Notes under the pieces: generated by a model
What the model saw: the letters and a program-made list of their open reading frames with translations, nothing else
Told to the model about the DNA's origin: nothing
Database searches by the model: none
Part shown: one piece after another, positions 1 to 8,890 of the stretch
Position numbering within the stretch: the stretch's first letter is position 1
Layout: every line of letters begins with the position of its first letter
Program-made: the position numbers and the translations under genes
Assembly (NCBI RefSeq): GCF_023525255.1
Contig: NZ_CP073355.1
Location: forward strand, 2,356,001-2,420,000
Reading direction: 5' to 3'
DNA length: 64,000 nucleotides
Source: Thermospira aquatica
GTDB taxonomy: Bacteria > Spirochaetota > Brevinematia > Brevinematales > Thermospiraceae

Positions 1-1344
1 AGGAATCGTTGGCAAAGTATAAGTCATATTGGGAAAAGAAATTTGATAGAGATAATAGGTGTAGGCATCGTTTAGGTAAATATTAGAAACCTCTGGATTT
101 CGCATCCGCTGATACGTCCATTGACCATTCACAGAAAACTGCGGAGACGTGATGGCAAAACGGCGATTGAGAGAGGAATAGCCTGCAGAATTGTCACTTT
201 GAGAAAAGAACTTGTTCTCCTCCGGTTGAAGAATATTCTGGATGGTAAAGGTTTCCCGTCGCTGAGCGTACTTTTTGCTAAAAAAAGGATCATTGAGGTC
301 TTCCGTATAAAAAGTCAAAGTAAAATTCTCCCTCTGGACAGCTCCCTCCAGCATATAGTGCCATCCCCATTGCCTGATTGTTGTCCACTCATTGTTGATG
401 AGGATCCACTGACTGTAGCGATCATTCACCGGATCATAAAAAAGCCTCACATCGTCTGCCGTCTCACCAAAAAATCTCAGGGTCTGAAAAGGGCCCACAC
501 CATTCTTATTTGCATAACGAACAAAACCATACTCTCCCAGGCGTTCGTAAAAATCTAATCCGAATTGCATGGTTCCAAAGGCAAAAGACCAATCCCATGT
601 ATTCATCACATACCAGCCTATCCTTTTTTCAATCCCTGCTACTGTTTTGATTCCTGTCATCTTTTCCAGACGTAAGAAAAAGGGAAAATAAAAGAGTCTC
701 TGTTGTCCCACCATATAGCTTGTGTGAAGCGCAAAAATCACCTCATCCCGAAAATACCACACCGTATCAGCATAGAGTTCATAATGAGGAATGTCCGCTG
801 GGGTAAAAGTAAGGTGAGCTTGTCTAAAGATAGCTCTTTTTTCTGAGAGAATCTCCACCTCTTCCGCACGGTAGAATAGTCCTGGAGAAGTGGTTGTTCC
901 TGTCGTATCCTTGAGGTAAGATCTCACCTGACGCATGCGTCCTGTCTTTTTTTCTGGTTCATAGAAAAAGCTCTGAGCAAGATAAATGGCATTCTCATCT
1001 CGAAATTCCACCTCATCAAAAGCTGCAATATGAAGAACATTTTTGTTGCTCTGAATAGTGACATACACACGCTGAGCCTTGAGCTTTTTCCCATCAAAGA
1101 TGATATGAACATTTCCCGAGAACATCACTTCTTGAATGGAAACCTTTTCGTAGTTTTTCACTGAAACACGGTCAAAACTCTCAAAAACAAGCGATCTCCC
1201 ACCCTCAAAACGGACACCGGGAACATCTGACGTCGTTTTTGGTGTTTGATTGGTATTGGGAAGAGGCTGCCCTTGCTCTCTCTGTCCATACATATTACCC
1301 AGGATCACCAACCAAAAGACACCCAACACCAAAATACGATTCAC
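1..1344 (-). CDS. lptD: LptD/OstA-like outer-membrane protein, 3' end outside window
   Basis: The frame is open from a GTG start at 1344 to the window edge, about 448 codons, so the C-terminus is missing. An AGGATG ribosome site precedes the GTG, and the first residues (VNRILVLGVFWLVILG) form a signal peptide. An OstA-type region follows (FSGNVHIIFDGKKLKAQRV, then FRDENAIYLAQSFFY), which in LptD/LptA proteins binds lipopolysaccharide-like lipid. Further on, LFYFPFFLRLEK resembles the LptD 'YFPYF' signature ahead of the beta-barrel. LptD inserts glycolipid into the outer membrane; many spirochaetes lack LPS but keep OstA-like proteins. It lies 15 bp behind eda, so is probably the last gene of a serA-eda-lptD unit. 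Family is fairly sure, substrate unknown. Confidence 0.7.
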   Translation of the reverse strand, partial: MNRILVLGVFWLVILGNMYGQREQGQPLPNTNQTPKTTSDVPGVRFEGGRSLVFESFDRVSVKNYEKVSIQEVMFSGNVHIIFDGKKLKAQRVYVTIQSNKNVLHIAAFDEVEFRDENAIYLAQSFFYEPEKKTGRMRQVRSYLKDTTGTTTSPGLFYRAEEVEILSEKRAIFRQAHLTFTPADIPHYELYADTVWYFRDEVIFALHTSYMVGQQRLFYFPFFLRLEKMTGIKTVAGIEKRIGWYVMNTWDWSFAFGTMQFGLDFYERLGEYGFVRYANKNGVGPFQTLRFFGETADDVRLFYDPVNDRYSQWILINNEWTTIRQWGWHYMLEGAVQRENFTLTFYTEDLNDPFFSKKYAQRRETFTIQNILQPEENKFFSQSDNSAGYSSLNRRFAITSPQFSVNGQWTYQRMRNPEVSNIYLNDAYTYYLYQISFPNMTYTLPTIP

Positions 1345-1359
1345 TTCACCATCCTATTT

Positions 1360-2004
1360 TTAGAGTTTCACCATCTTGATTCGTGTATACGCATTTTCGA
1401 TAATTTCCGTGATTTGATCAAACTTCTTCTGGACAATCAGTTCCTTTTTGTAGAGGGTACTTCCCAGACCCACGGCTACTGCTCCTGCCGCAATATACTC
1501 TATAGCCATGATAAGGGATAACCCTCCCGTGGCCAGAATCTCAAGTTCAGGAAGAGGTCCCCGGAGCTCTCGCACATACGAAGGATTCATCTCCCGTGCC
1601 GGAAAAAGCTTCACAACATCCGATCCTAACCGGTACGCCTCATAAAGCTCTGTTGGTGTTAATCCTGCAAGAACCAACATCTTATTGGCCTTTTTTACTT
1701 CATCGGCAATCTCACGATTCAAAATAGGACTCACCACAAAGTCAACCCCTAACTTTACTACTTCCTTTGCTTGTTCCTTGGTGAGTACCGTCCCTACACC
1801 AATATACATATCAGGAAAAGTTTCTTTAACCCTGGCAACCTGCCGCAAAATCCCTGGAATAGAGAGCGTAAATTCCATGATCTTGCACCCAGAGTTAAAG
1901 GTGGCTCTGGCAAGATCGAGGGCATATTCCGCTTCTATACCACGTACAATTGGTAAGATACGCTCATTTTTTAAAAGACTAACAACATCCTTTGCATTTG
2001 CCAT
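1360..2004 (-). CDS. eda: KDPG/KHG aldolase (2-dehydro-3-deoxy-phosphogluconate aldolase)
   Basis: Class I aldolase of 214 residues, the usual Eda length. The family cleaves 2-keto-3-deoxy-6-phosphogluconate to pyruvate and glyceraldehyde 3-phosphate (Entner-Doudoroff) or 4-hydroxy-2-oxoglutarate to pyruvate and glyoxylate. The Schiff-base lysine is Lys132 in VVKLFPA, the acid/base glutamate is Glu44 in KIMEFTL, and the phosphate-binding strand is GVGTVL. I chose ATG 2004 because AAAGGAGG lies at proper spacing; a GTG two codons upstream overlaps that ribosome site. It sits 18 bp downstream of serA. A glyoxylate-producing activity would fit the alanine-glyoxylate-type aminotransferase at 10759-11946, but that link is inference. 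Confidence 0.88.
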   Translation of the reverse strand: MANAKDVVSLLKNERILPIVRGIEAEYALDLARATFNSGCKIMEFTLSIPGILRQVARVKETFPDMYIGVGTVLTKEQAKEVVKLGVDFVVSPILNREIADEVKKANKMLVLAGLTPTELYEAYRLGSDVVKLFPAREMNPSYVRELRGPLPELEILATGGLSLIMAIEYIAAGAVAVGLGSTLYKKELIVQKKFDQITEIIENAYTRIKMVKL

Positions 2005-2022
2005 AGCCACCTCCTTTCTCTG

Positions 2023-3573
2023 CTATTCTACATACAAAAACTTCACTTTATTCACACCTGGAACTTTGGCAAGCTGTTCAATCACATTGGCCTCTGGTTT
2101 TTGATCAATCGCCACCAAAATCAAGGCTTTTCTCGTTTCTTTCTTCCGCCCAACATGCATACTCGCAATGTTGATATTTTTCTCTCCTAAAATGGTCCCA
2201 ACACGTCCCACAACCCCTGGAACATCATCATTGGCAATCAATAGCATGTTCCCCGATGGTGTAGCCTCAAAGAAATAGTTGTTAAAGTTGACCATCTTCC
2301 CATGCACTTGAGCATACACTGTTCCCCAGAGTTCCAATTGTTCTTTGTCACTCTTTACAATAATCTTGAGAAGATTGGTATATTCACAGGGAGTGTCATC
2401 GATCGTTTCTTCAAGCTTCACACCTCGAGCCTGAGCAGTTGGAAGAGAGTTTACATAATTCACGGTATCCCCAAGAAAAGGCATAAAAAGACCCTTCAAA
2501 AAGGATCGTGTCAACAGACAGATTGAGACGGAGTTGCCGAGAATCTGTGCTGCCACAGATCCAAGACGTTCTGCCAGTTGAACAAAAGCCTTCAATCTGT
2601 TAAACTCCTCTTTACTTACCGAAGGCATATTGACCGAATTGACGATCATACCATGAAGTAAAAAGTTCGCCACTGCCTCAGCACTTTCAATAGCCACATT
2701 GTACTGAGCCTCTGCTGTAGAAGCGCCCAGGTGAGGAGCCAAAATACAATTTGGAGCATCCAGCAAGGGATTTGCCGAATCAAAAGGGGGTTCCTTAGAG
2801 TACACATCCACAGCTGCCCCCGCAATACGCCCGGATTTCAAAGCCTCTGCCAAGGCAGCTTCATCAATGATACCACCTCGAGCACAGTTAATAATACGAA
2901 CAGATTTCTTCATCATCTCGATTTCTTTCTTGCCAATAAGACCTCTTGTGGCATCGGTAAGAGGGGTATGAACGGTAATAAAATCAGACTCTTTATAAAT
3001 TCTTTCAAGAGAAGCCAACTCAATACCAAGTTTTGTGGCCATCTCCTCAGAGAGATAGGGATCATATCCCAGAATTTTCATACCAAATGCCTGTGCCCGT
3101 TTTGCAACCTCGGTACCAATACGACCAAGCCCGATAACTCCCAGCGTTTTATTTAAAAGCTCTACACCTTTAAAGCTCTTACGATCCCATACCTTTTGTT
3201 GCATGGAAGCGTGAGCAAAGGGAATCTTTCTTGCGAGAGCAATCATCATAGCAAAGGTATATTCGGCTGTAGAGATAGTATTACCGGAGGGGGCATTCAC
3301 CACCACAATACCCTTTTTGGTCGCCGTAGGGACATCAATATTGTCTACCCCCACTCCTGCACGAGCAATAATCTTGAGACCTTCAGAAGCCTCTAAAACC
3401 TCTTTGGTAAGCTTGGTTTCACTGCGCACAATAATTGCATCGTAACCCCTGAGCTCCTGGATAAGGGCATCTCCCTTGAGAGTCTCCTTTTCTACAACAT
3501 CAAACTCTTTGTAACGCTTGAGGATCTCTACCCCTTCAGCGTCCAGTTTATCAGTGACGAGAATACGAAACAT
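2023..3573 (-). CDS. serA: D-3-phosphoglycerate dehydrogenase, long form with ACT domain
   Basis: First step of phosphorylated serine synthesis: 3-phosphoglycerate plus NAD+ to 3-phosphohydroxypyruvate. The protein is 516 residues, the long type. It has an N-terminal substrate domain, a Rossmann NAD domain with GLGRIG at 148-153, the signature NCARGGIIDE, an intervening domain, and a C-terminal ACT domain from about residue 445 (DDVPGVVGRVG). ACT domains in this family sense serine. The ATG at 3573 has AGGAG about 7 nt upstream. It is the first gene of a probable serA-eda-lptD unit. Confidence 0.96.
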   Translation of the reverse strand: MFRILVTDKLDAEGVEILKRYKEFDVVEKETLKGDALIQELRGYDAIIVRSETKLTKEVLEASEGLKIIARAGVGVDNIDVPTATKKGIVVVNAPSGNTISTAEYTFAMMIALARKIPFAHASMQQKVWDRKSFKGVELLNKTLGVIGLGRIGTEVAKRAQAFGMKILGYDPYLSEEMATKLGIELASLERIYKESDFITVHTPLTDATRGLIGKKEIEMMKKSVRIINCARGGIIDEAALAEALKSGRIAGAAVDVYSKEPPFDSANPLLDAPNCILAPHLGASTAEAQYNVAIESAEAVANFLLHGMIVNSVNMPSVSKEEFNRLKAFVQLAERLGSVAAQILGNSVSICLLTRSFLKGLFMPFLGDTVNYVNSLPTAQARGVKLEETIDDTPCEYTNLLKIIVKSDKEQLELWGTVYAQVHGKMVNFNNYFFEATPSGNMLLIANDDVPGVVGRVGTILGEKNINIASMHVGRKKETRKALILVAIDQKPEANVIEQLAKVPGVNKVKFLYVE

Positions 3574-3648
3574 ACATACTCCTTATTTTTTGTCAAAAAA
3601 ATTCCACTACCATAGACACAAGAATACTTGAAGAAAAGAAGAAACCTT

Positions 3649-3831
3649 TTACTCGACGGATATGGCTCCTACAGGACACTGATTTGCCGCATCCTGAGCA
3701 AGAGCAGCGTCGTAGTCAACACCTTCCTTGACGTGAGCCTTTCCATCGCTACGCATTTCAAAAAGATCCGCATAAATACTCTCACACACACCACAGCCAA
3801 TACAGGTGCCCTGGTCAATCTTTACTGCCAT
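3649..3831 (-). CDS. Small single-cluster [4Fe-4S] ferredoxin
   Basis: Sixty-residue protein with Cys10, Cys13, Cys16 (CIGCGVC) and Cys52 (QCPVGAI), the ligand set of a one-cluster 4Fe-4S ferredoxin like those of Thermotoga and sulfate reducers. The second cluster motif of clostridial ferredoxins is absent. The start is ATG 3831, with GGGAGG in front; an upstream in-frame Met gives a 21-residue extension that has no ribosome site and runs into the promoter. It is a soluble cytoplasmic electron carrier; partner enzymes are not visible nearby. It has its own promoter and is monocistronic. Confidence 0.93.
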   Translation of the reverse strand: MAVKIDQGTCIGCGVCESIYADLFEMRSDGKAHVKEGVDYDAALAQDAANQCPVGAISVE

Positions 3832-3865
3832 AGGTTCCTCCCTTATATAAAATTCAAGGAGTTTT

Positions 3866-3894
3866 ATTGTAACACAAAGACCAGTTTTTTTCAA
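3866..3894 (-). promoter_or_regulatory. Sigma-70 promoter of the ferredoxin gene
   Basis: On the minus strand TTGAAA (3889-3894) and TACAAT (3866-3871) are separated by 17 bp, about 35 bp upstream of the ferredoxin ATG. Confidence 0.7.
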
Positions 3895-4003
3895 GAAAGA
3901 TGAATATTATTACCAACCGAAACAAAAATTCTGGTATTTAAAAAAAATATATATCCATAAATTCTTTATCATGGTAAGACAACCGCAGGTATCTCGCAAA
4001 CCT

Positions 4004-4669
4004 CTACTTTTTCCACGCAATCTGCTTCTGAATTTCCACAAGCATCTTTTGAAGAAGGGGATCCTGCGCTTGCTGAATCATATGCTTCAACGTTGTTACA
4101 TCTTTTTGTCCACCAATCTCGATAAGTCCCCAAGCCATCACACCTCGCTTGTTCTCATCAGGCTGAATAAACCTCTCCAAAAGAAAACGAAAGAGATCTT
4201 GTTTTTTATAGTGACGTTTATAAAGATAAACAGCAGCCAAAGTTACAATCCATGAGTCCCTATGAGTCAAAAGCTTTTCAAAAAGCGTATCCACATTCTC
4301 ATCTCTATACGCTGCTAAAGCCTGAATAGCCACAGACTGTACCCAAGTATTAGAATCATGTTCGGCGATTTCCAGCAAAATCGGCAACGCTCTGGGATCA
4401 TGAATCTCCCCCAAAATTTCAACACAACTCGCACGCGTCACTGTATGGGTGGTTGTTTGAAGCGCCTCAAGAATCTTAGGAACAGCCTGAACCCCTATCT
4501 TAACCAATGCATACATGGCAAATATAGAAACATCTTCGCTATCAGAAAGTGCCCGCAAAAAAACTGGCACCATCTCTTCTGTTGGATTTTTACTGAGGGT
4601 AATAGCTGCATCACGTCTTGCATCCAAACTCTCAGCATAGAGCAACTGATCTTCCAGAGACAATGCCAT
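4004..4669 (-). CDS. HEAT-repeat protein
   Basis: Soluble 221-residue protein made almost entirely of paired helices with the HEAT/PBS-lyase pattern, for example ALVKIGVQAVPKILEAL and ILGEIHDPRALPILLEIAEH. About six repeats are visible. There is no signal peptide, membrane segment or catalytic motif. Such solenoids usually serve as protein-binding scaffolds; the partner cannot be told. It starts at ATG 4669 behind AAGGAG. Its promoter overlaps the end of surE, so it is probably transcribed separately although on the same strand. Confidence 0.8.
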   Translation of the reverse strand: MALSLEDQLLYAESLDARRDAAITLSKNPTEEMVPVFLRALSDSEDVSIFAMYALVKIGVQAVPKILEALQTTTHTVTRASCVEILGEIHDPRALPILLEIAEHDSNTWVQSVAIQALAAYRDENVDTLFEKLLTHRDSWIVTLAAVYLYKRHYKKQDLFRFLLERFIQPDENKRGVMAWGLIEIGGQKDVTTLKHMIQQAQDPLLQKMLVEIQKQIAWKK

Positions 4670-4698
4670 CCCCTACTCCTTGCGAAAAAGTGCTCTTT

Positions 4699-4726
4699 AT
4701 TATAGCATGTTTATAAAGAAAAGCAA
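4699..4726 (-). promoter_or_regulatory. Promoter of the HEAT-repeat gene
   Basis: On the minus strand TTGCTT (4721-4726) and TATAAT (4699-4704) with 16 bp between. The -35 box lies inside the last codons of surE. Confidence 0.6.
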
Positions 4727-5478
4727 GTTCTTTTTTCATATTTTTTCAAGATTTTTTCGATATGAACCAAAAACCTTTTGTCCTGCCTCTCAATAGCAAG
4801 TGGTGTCAATGAAACAAAACCTGCTTCAACCACACTCATGTCCGTCCCTTCCTCTGGAACAAACTTTGGCCATTCGCCCTCTATAGTGACACAGTTTTTC
4901 CCGTCTTGTGAAAACACACTTACCGTATCCCGGTACACTCTTTTGCCGAGGTGGGTAATTTTTATACCTCGATATACCGTCTGGTGCGGAAAGTTAATAT
5001 TGAGGAGTAAACCCGGTTGTAACACATCCTCATCAAAACAACGAAGAATACCTAGAAAAAAACGAGCGGCCTGCTCAAAATACAGAGGATGTTCCCATTC
5101 ATTGAGAGAAAGGGCAACAGAAGGTAAACCATTGAGCGTTCCTTCTCGTGCACCTGCCACTGTCCCCGAATAAAAGATATCCTCTCCCATGTTTGGTCCA
5201 TGATTGATACCCGATACCACCATATCAAACTTGACATCCTGAAAAAAATGAAGAAGTGCCACCTTCACACAATCCGCAGGCGTCCCGGCAAGTGCGTACG
5301 CTCGTTCCCCAACCTGGCGAAACTCCATCGGACGAAAAAGGCTCATTGCATGACTCGTACCGCTCTGCTGAGAGAGAGGTGCTGTAATATAAACCTCGTG
5401 TTCTTCTCCCAAAACGCGGGAAAGTACTTGAATGCCTTCAGCACTATAACCATCATCATTGGTAAGAAGTAGCCTCAT
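4711..5478 (-). CDS. surE: 5'/3'-nucleotidase SurE
   Basis: Metal-dependent nucleoside monophosphate phosphatase of 255 residues, the standard length. Metal ligands Asp8-Asp9 sit in LLLTNDDG, Ser39 in QQSGTSHAM, and Asn92 in SGINHGPNMGEDIFYSGT. The family removes 5' or 3' phosphate from nucleotides and short polyphosphate and is linked to stationary-phase survival. Its start overlaps the stop of the upstream GHKL gene by 4 bp (ATGA), placing it last in the operon that begins with proS. Confidence 0.95.
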   Translation of the reverse strand: MRLLLTNDDGYSAEGIQVLSRVLGEEHEVYITAPLSQQSGTSHAMSLFRPMEFRQVGERAYALAGTPADCVKVALLHFFQDVKFDMVVSGINHGPNMGEDIFYSGTVAGAREGTLNGLPSVALSLNEWEHPLYFEQAARFFLGILRCFDEDVLQPGLLLNINFPHQTVYRGIKITHLGKRVYRDTVSVFSQDGKNCVTIEGEWPKFVPEEGTDMSVVEAGFVSLTPLAIERQDKRFLVHIEKILKKYEKRTCFSL

Positions 5479-6164
5479 CCCTGGACCCCTTTCCGGTCTC
5501 GAAGACTATGGAAATTCTCTGTAAAGGGAATCTCAAGACGAGCAACCGTCGTATTTTGCGTGGTATTCCCTATACGAAAATAGGCAGGATCCACTTCTAT
5601 CCCTTTGAGAAGCATCACTATCAGGGCTATACCCATCCCTGCCCCCTCAAGCTCATCCCCCTGTTCAATATAATAAGAAGCAATATCTTCATATTGCATC
5701 GCTTTTTTTAGTTTCTCTCGCAATCTCTTATTCTCTAAATCTGTCATTTGCGCATGGTTAAAGATCTCAATCCTTACCCCATCCTCGCTATATTCAAAAC
5801 GAATCTCTACCCAATACCCCTTGCTCCTCAGTGCCGGAAGATGATCCGCATAAGAAGCCTCGTTAAGGTAATTACGGAACGATATCATACCCTGAATATA
5901 CGCTTCTTCATTGTTTATATCAAGATTATTCTCTTCAAAAAGGACTCGCTTAAGATTTGCCTTTGTTCCATTGATCATGAGTTCCTTAACACACGTATAG
6001 ATCACACCCACCATCTCTCCATGGCCATAGTAAGAAAACACATAATTAATTGCCTCTTCAACCCGATGCTCCACATCCTCATTAAGAACGTAAAACCGCA
6101 GTTTAAAGGGTTGTTTCTGTTCCACAATTTCGGCTATCGTATGGGAAAAAAGTTCCATTTCCAT
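5475..6164 (-). CDS. GHKL-type ATPase-like regulator, paralogue 2
   Basis: 229 residues, closely similar along its length to its upstream neighbour. An N-box-like motif CVKELMINGTKANLKR (E-x3-N-x2-KA) and a G2-like glycine segment EGAGMGIALIVMLLKG resemble the ATP-binding fold of histidine kinases and RsbW/SpoIIAB. The D-x-G-x-G box between them is not evident; the position reads IEIFNHAQ. There is no phosphoacceptor or sensor domain and no membrane segment. It may be an ATP-binding switch protein or anti-sigma-like factor, but no target is visible. ATG 6164 follows GGGGGA. It is 9 bp behind paralogue 1 and overlaps surE by 4 bp. Confidence 0.6.
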   Translation of the reverse strand: MEMELFSHTIAEIVEQKQPFKLRFYVLNEDVEHRVEEAINYVFSYYGHGEMVGVIYTCVKELMINGTKANLKRVLFEENNLDINNEEAYIQGMISFRNYLNEASYADHLPALRSKGYWVEIRFEYSEDGVRIEIFNHAQMTDLENKRLREKLKKAMQYEDIASYYIEQGDELEGAGMGIALIVMLLKGIEVDPAYFRIGNTTQNTTVARLEIPFTENFHSLRDRKGVQG

Positions 6165-6173
6165 ATCTTCCCC

Positions 6174-6842
6174 CTATTCTCGGGCATGTCTATACTGAAG
6201 AGAAAACGGCACCTCTATCCTGGCAAAGGTCTGATCATCCAGGGTCGTTCCGATACGAAAAAGCGCTGGATCAAGGCCAAGTCCCTTGAGAAGCATCACT
6301 ATCAGCGCTATACCCATACCGGCTCCTTCCATCTCGTCTCCCTGTTCCAGGTAAAACTCAGCAAGACTCTCATACTGCATGGCTTTTTTCAGTTTTTCTC
6401 GCAATCGCTTGTTTTCAATCGAAGCCATACTCGCATTATTGATTACCTCTACCTTCACCCCATCAGGAGAATGGGTAAAACGGATAGTTACCCAATAATT
6501 TTTTTCTTTCAGATGGGGAAGAAATGTTTGATAACTTCTCTCTGCCAGAAGGTTACGAAACGCGAGCATGCCCTCCAGATAGTGATTTTCGTTTGTAATG
6601 TCCAGATGATTCATCTCAAAAAGCACCCGTTTGAGGTTTGCTTTCGTCGCATTGATCATGAGTTCCTTTACACAGGTATAGATAACATCCGAATACTCCT
6701 GGCGATTGTAAAAATGAAATATGGTCTGAATTGCTGTCGCTACTTTGCTTTCTATGTCTTCATTAATCACATAAAACTTCAGCGTAAACGGTTGCTGATT
6801 CTCTATAAGATGTTGAACGGTGGCCTGAAACTCTCTATCCAT
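6174..6842 (-). CDS. GHKL-type ATPase-like regulator, paralogue 1
   Basis: 222 residues from ATG 6842; a longer frame to 6932 only reads into thpR and has no better ribosome site. It shares with the next gene the blocks YTCVKELMINATKANLKR and KRLREKLKKAMQYE and the glycine-rich EGAGMGIALIVMLLKGLG. These correspond to the N and G2 boxes of GHKL ATPases, while the central D-x-G-x-G is replaced by VEVINNAS. A tandem duplication with both copies intact suggests a heteromer or two related switches. It overlaps the end of thpR by 8 bp and is part of the proS-surE operon. Function unknown. Confidence 0.6.
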   Translation of the reverse strand: MDREFQATVQHLIENQQPFTLKFYVINEDIESKVATAIQTIFHFYNRQEYSDVIYTCVKELMINATKANLKRVLFEMNHLDITNENHYLEGMLAFRNLLAERSYQTFLPHLKEKNYWVTIRFTHSPDGVKVEVINNASMASIENKRLREKLKKAMQYESLAEFYLEQGDEMEGAGMGIALIVMLLKGLGLDPALFRIGTTLDDQTFARIEVPFSLQYRHARE

Positions 6843-7392
6843 TCTCTTTCCCCTTGAAAGGATAAGTCGCCAGTTTTGTGTATCTTGCCCCTGCTGGATG
6901 AAGTTCACTACGGTAAAAAGAAAAGGTAGCAACGGATTCCTCTAACGTTCTCAATGAAAAAGATCGAAGTGTTTCTTTTTCTTTGGTGGTGAGAGAATGT
7001 TTTATACGAGCAAGTGTGAGATGGGGATGAAAATCCCTTTCCTCTCTTGGAAACCCTTCTTTCTCCAACATTCCCCATAGTGTATCATAAAAATTTTGAA
7101 GCGTCTCTGGACAATTCACTCCAGCCCAAAACACTCTCGGAGACTCCCAGGAAGGGAAAACCCCTGTCTCTCCAATTGCAAGAGAAAAACGCTCATGAGA
7201 AAACTTTTCCAGTTCCGTACGAATACGTTCTACACGGGGAGGAGCCACTTCACCCAGAAAAGCCAGTGTCAGATGCCATTGCTCAGGAGTAGTCCAGCTA
7301 AGCTCAGGTAAACGCCGTTTCCATCCTTTGACTTCTTCAGCAATCATCTGGCGCAATTCCTCAGAGATGTCCAAGGCAATAAATACCCTCAT
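6835..7392 (-). CDS. thpR: RNA 2',3'-cyclic phosphodiesterase (2'-5' RNA ligase family)
   Basis: 185 residues, the usual size for ThpR/LigT. Two H-x-T-x motifs are present: HLTL at residue 40 and HLTLARI at residue 124, the twin catalytic histidines of the 2H phosphoesterase fold. The family opens 2',3'-cyclic phosphates and can join 2'-5' linked RNA halves in vitro. RtcB (36970-38118), which also acts on 2',3'-cyclic phosphate ends, is encoded elsewhere in this window. It overlaps the CorC-like gene by 4 bp and the next gene by 8 bp. Confidence 0.92.
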   Translation of the reverse strand: MRVFIALDISEELRQMIAEEVKGWKRRLPELSWTTPEQWHLTLAFLGEVAPPRVERIRTELEKFSHERFSLAIGETGVFPSWESPRVFWAGVNCPETLQNFYDTLWGMLEKEGFPREERDFHPHLTLARIKHSLTTKEKETLRSFSLRTLEESVATFSFYRSELHPAGARYTKLATYPFKGKENG

Positions 7393-8084
7393 TTCTTCTT
7401 CATCCCTATTTTTTGTATCCGACTCCCTTTTACATCCAGCACAGTGAATACAAGACCATTGTACTCCAGCTTCTCACCAACTGAGGGGACATATCCCTTC
7501 TCTCCCATGAGAAATCCCCCGATGGTTTCAAATTCATCCTCAGGAATTTTTTGTTTGAATATCTCATTAAACTTGCTAATAGCCATCTTGGGAGAAAGTA
7601 CTACGCTCTCATCGGGCAAAATCTCATACTCCTTTTCTTCTGCGCGCTGGTCAAACTCATCCTCGATCTCACCAACAAGCTCCTCCAGGATATCCTCCAG
7701 GGAAACAATTCCTACCATTGTTCCAAACTCATCCACAACAATCCCCAGATGGATATGCGTCTGGCGAAACTCTGCAAGAAGCTGGGATACCTTTTTATTT
7801 TCGGATACAAAGAGGGGTTTTCTTAAGATTTTTTTGAGAGAAACATCACCAGACAACATGGAAGAAAGAAGATCTTTCGCATACAGTACACCTACCACAT
7901 TATCGACGTGATTTTCATACACCGGATAGCGCGAATATCCCTCTCTCTGGATCGTTTGTATTATCTCCGAAAGAGACATCCCTATATCCAGGAGAACCAC
8001 CTCAGAACGGGGAATCATAATAAAAGACACCGTCAAATGATCAAGAAATCGGTGAATCTCCCGATTCAGCACCTCCCTGGTCAT
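7389..8084 (-). CDS. CBS-pair and CorC/HlyC-domain protein
   Basis: 231 residues: two CBS motifs (about 15-75 and 80-140; MIPRSEVVLLD, GVLYAKDLL, GIVSLEDILEELVGEI) followed by a C-terminal CorC_HlyC/transporter-associated domain (about 150-231; TIGGFLMGEKGYVP). This is the soluble CorC/TlyC architecture; the DUF21 membrane domain of HlyC/CNNM proteins is absent. Family members are linked to magnesium/cobalt efflux, and older annotations call them haemolysins. It overlaps both neighbours by 4 bp. Confidence 0.88.
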   Translation of the reverse strand: MTREVLNREIHRFLDHLTVSFIMIPRSEVVLLDIGMSLSEIIQTIQREGYSRYPVYENHVDNVVGVLYAKDLLSSMLSGDVSLKKILRKPLFVSENKKVSQLLAEFRQTHIHLGIVVDEFGTMVGIVSLEDILEELVGEIEDEFDQRAEEKEYEILPDESVVLSPKMAISKFNEIFKQKIPEDEFETIGGFLMGEKGYVPSVGEKLEYNGLVFTVLDVKGSRIQKIGMKKK

Positions 8085-8890
8085 TGGAGTGGCTCCTCCT
8101 CTAAAATAAACTTTCCCATACCCTGAAAACGAGCTGAAAGGCTTAAAAAGCCCTGTTGCAAAAACGGAACACTCCCCTGGAATTGAAAATACCCCGTCTT
8201 GGTAGCAATTCTTTTTGTTTTCCTGTTTAAGATTGTCTCCATCTGGAAATCAATATTTGCCATAGGAAAAGCTTTTTGCTTGTAGGCATTGTAGGTATAG
8301 CGTTGCTCTAAAGTATAACTCTCTGAGTTTATCGCTACAAGCCGCTGGAAAAGCGAAGTTTCTACCGTAATCTCCTGATTCTGAAACATTGCCTGGAAGT
8401 TTGTTGTTTTCTCCTCTCCCCTGCCTGTTATCTCGTCCCAATGGGAAACATCTACCAGAACCATCCCTGCCAACCACTGGAGGGGATAAATGGGAAGATC
8501 TCGATAATACACCGTCACCCGTCCCTCTGGTGTCATATACCATTCATAAAAAACGGTACTGAGATAATTCAGATAACTGTACACCGCTCCGGAGAGGTTT
8601 TTGTCTGCATTTTCAAGAGAAACATCTCTGATAAGAAGCTGAAAAAGATACTGCCCATTGGAAAATGCTAGAGGTGTCATATACAGAGATGCGGTGAGTT
8701 TTACCGTCCCCTGATATCCGACAAGCCCAGCCTCAAGAGAAAGTTGACTCTCCATACTCAGATGATAGCGATAGGTTTTCCCAACTTCAAACTGATAAAC
8801 AAAAGGCTCAACAGGACGAATAAGTCGCCCACAAGACGCAAAAAGCAGTACCAAAAGACTACAACAGGTAAGGAGCCATTTCCTTCTCAT
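8081..8890 (-). CDS. Predicted lipoprotein of unknown function
   Basis: 269 residues from ATG 8890 (GAGGAG 4-5 nt upstream; an upstream in-frame TTG lies inside that site). The N-terminus MRRKWLLTCCSLLVLLFASCG is a lipoprotein signal with lipobox FASC. The mature part is beta-rich with repeated long strands (VGKTYRYHLSMESQLSLEAG) and contains no catalytic motif I recognise. It is probably periplasmic or outer-membrane attached. The gene overlaps the 3' end of proS by 32 bp and the CorC-like gene by 4 bp, so it is translated from the same message. Confidence 0.7.
   Translation of the reverse strand: MRRKWLLTCCSLLVLLFASCGRLIRPVEPFVYQFEVGKTYRYHLSMESQLSLEAGLVGYQGTVKLTASLYMTPLAFSNGQYLFQLLIRDVSLENADKNLSGAVYSYLNYLSTVFYEWYMTPEGRVTVYYRDLPIYPLQWLAGMVLVDVSHWDEITGRGEEKTTNFQAMFQNQEITVETSLFQRLVAINSESYTLEQRYTYNAYKQKAFPMANIDFQMETILNRKTKRIATKTGYFQFQGSVPFLQQGFLSLSARFQGMGKFILEEEPLQ

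Noticed and set aside
121-558. A 145-aa plus-strand open frame.
   Set aside because: It is antisense to the LptD-like gene, which has continuous family-like sequence on the minus strand.
5748-6857. A 369-aa plus-strand open frame.
   Set aside because: It lies entirely antisense to the two GHKL-like genes, whose tandem similarity creates it; composition is not protein-like.
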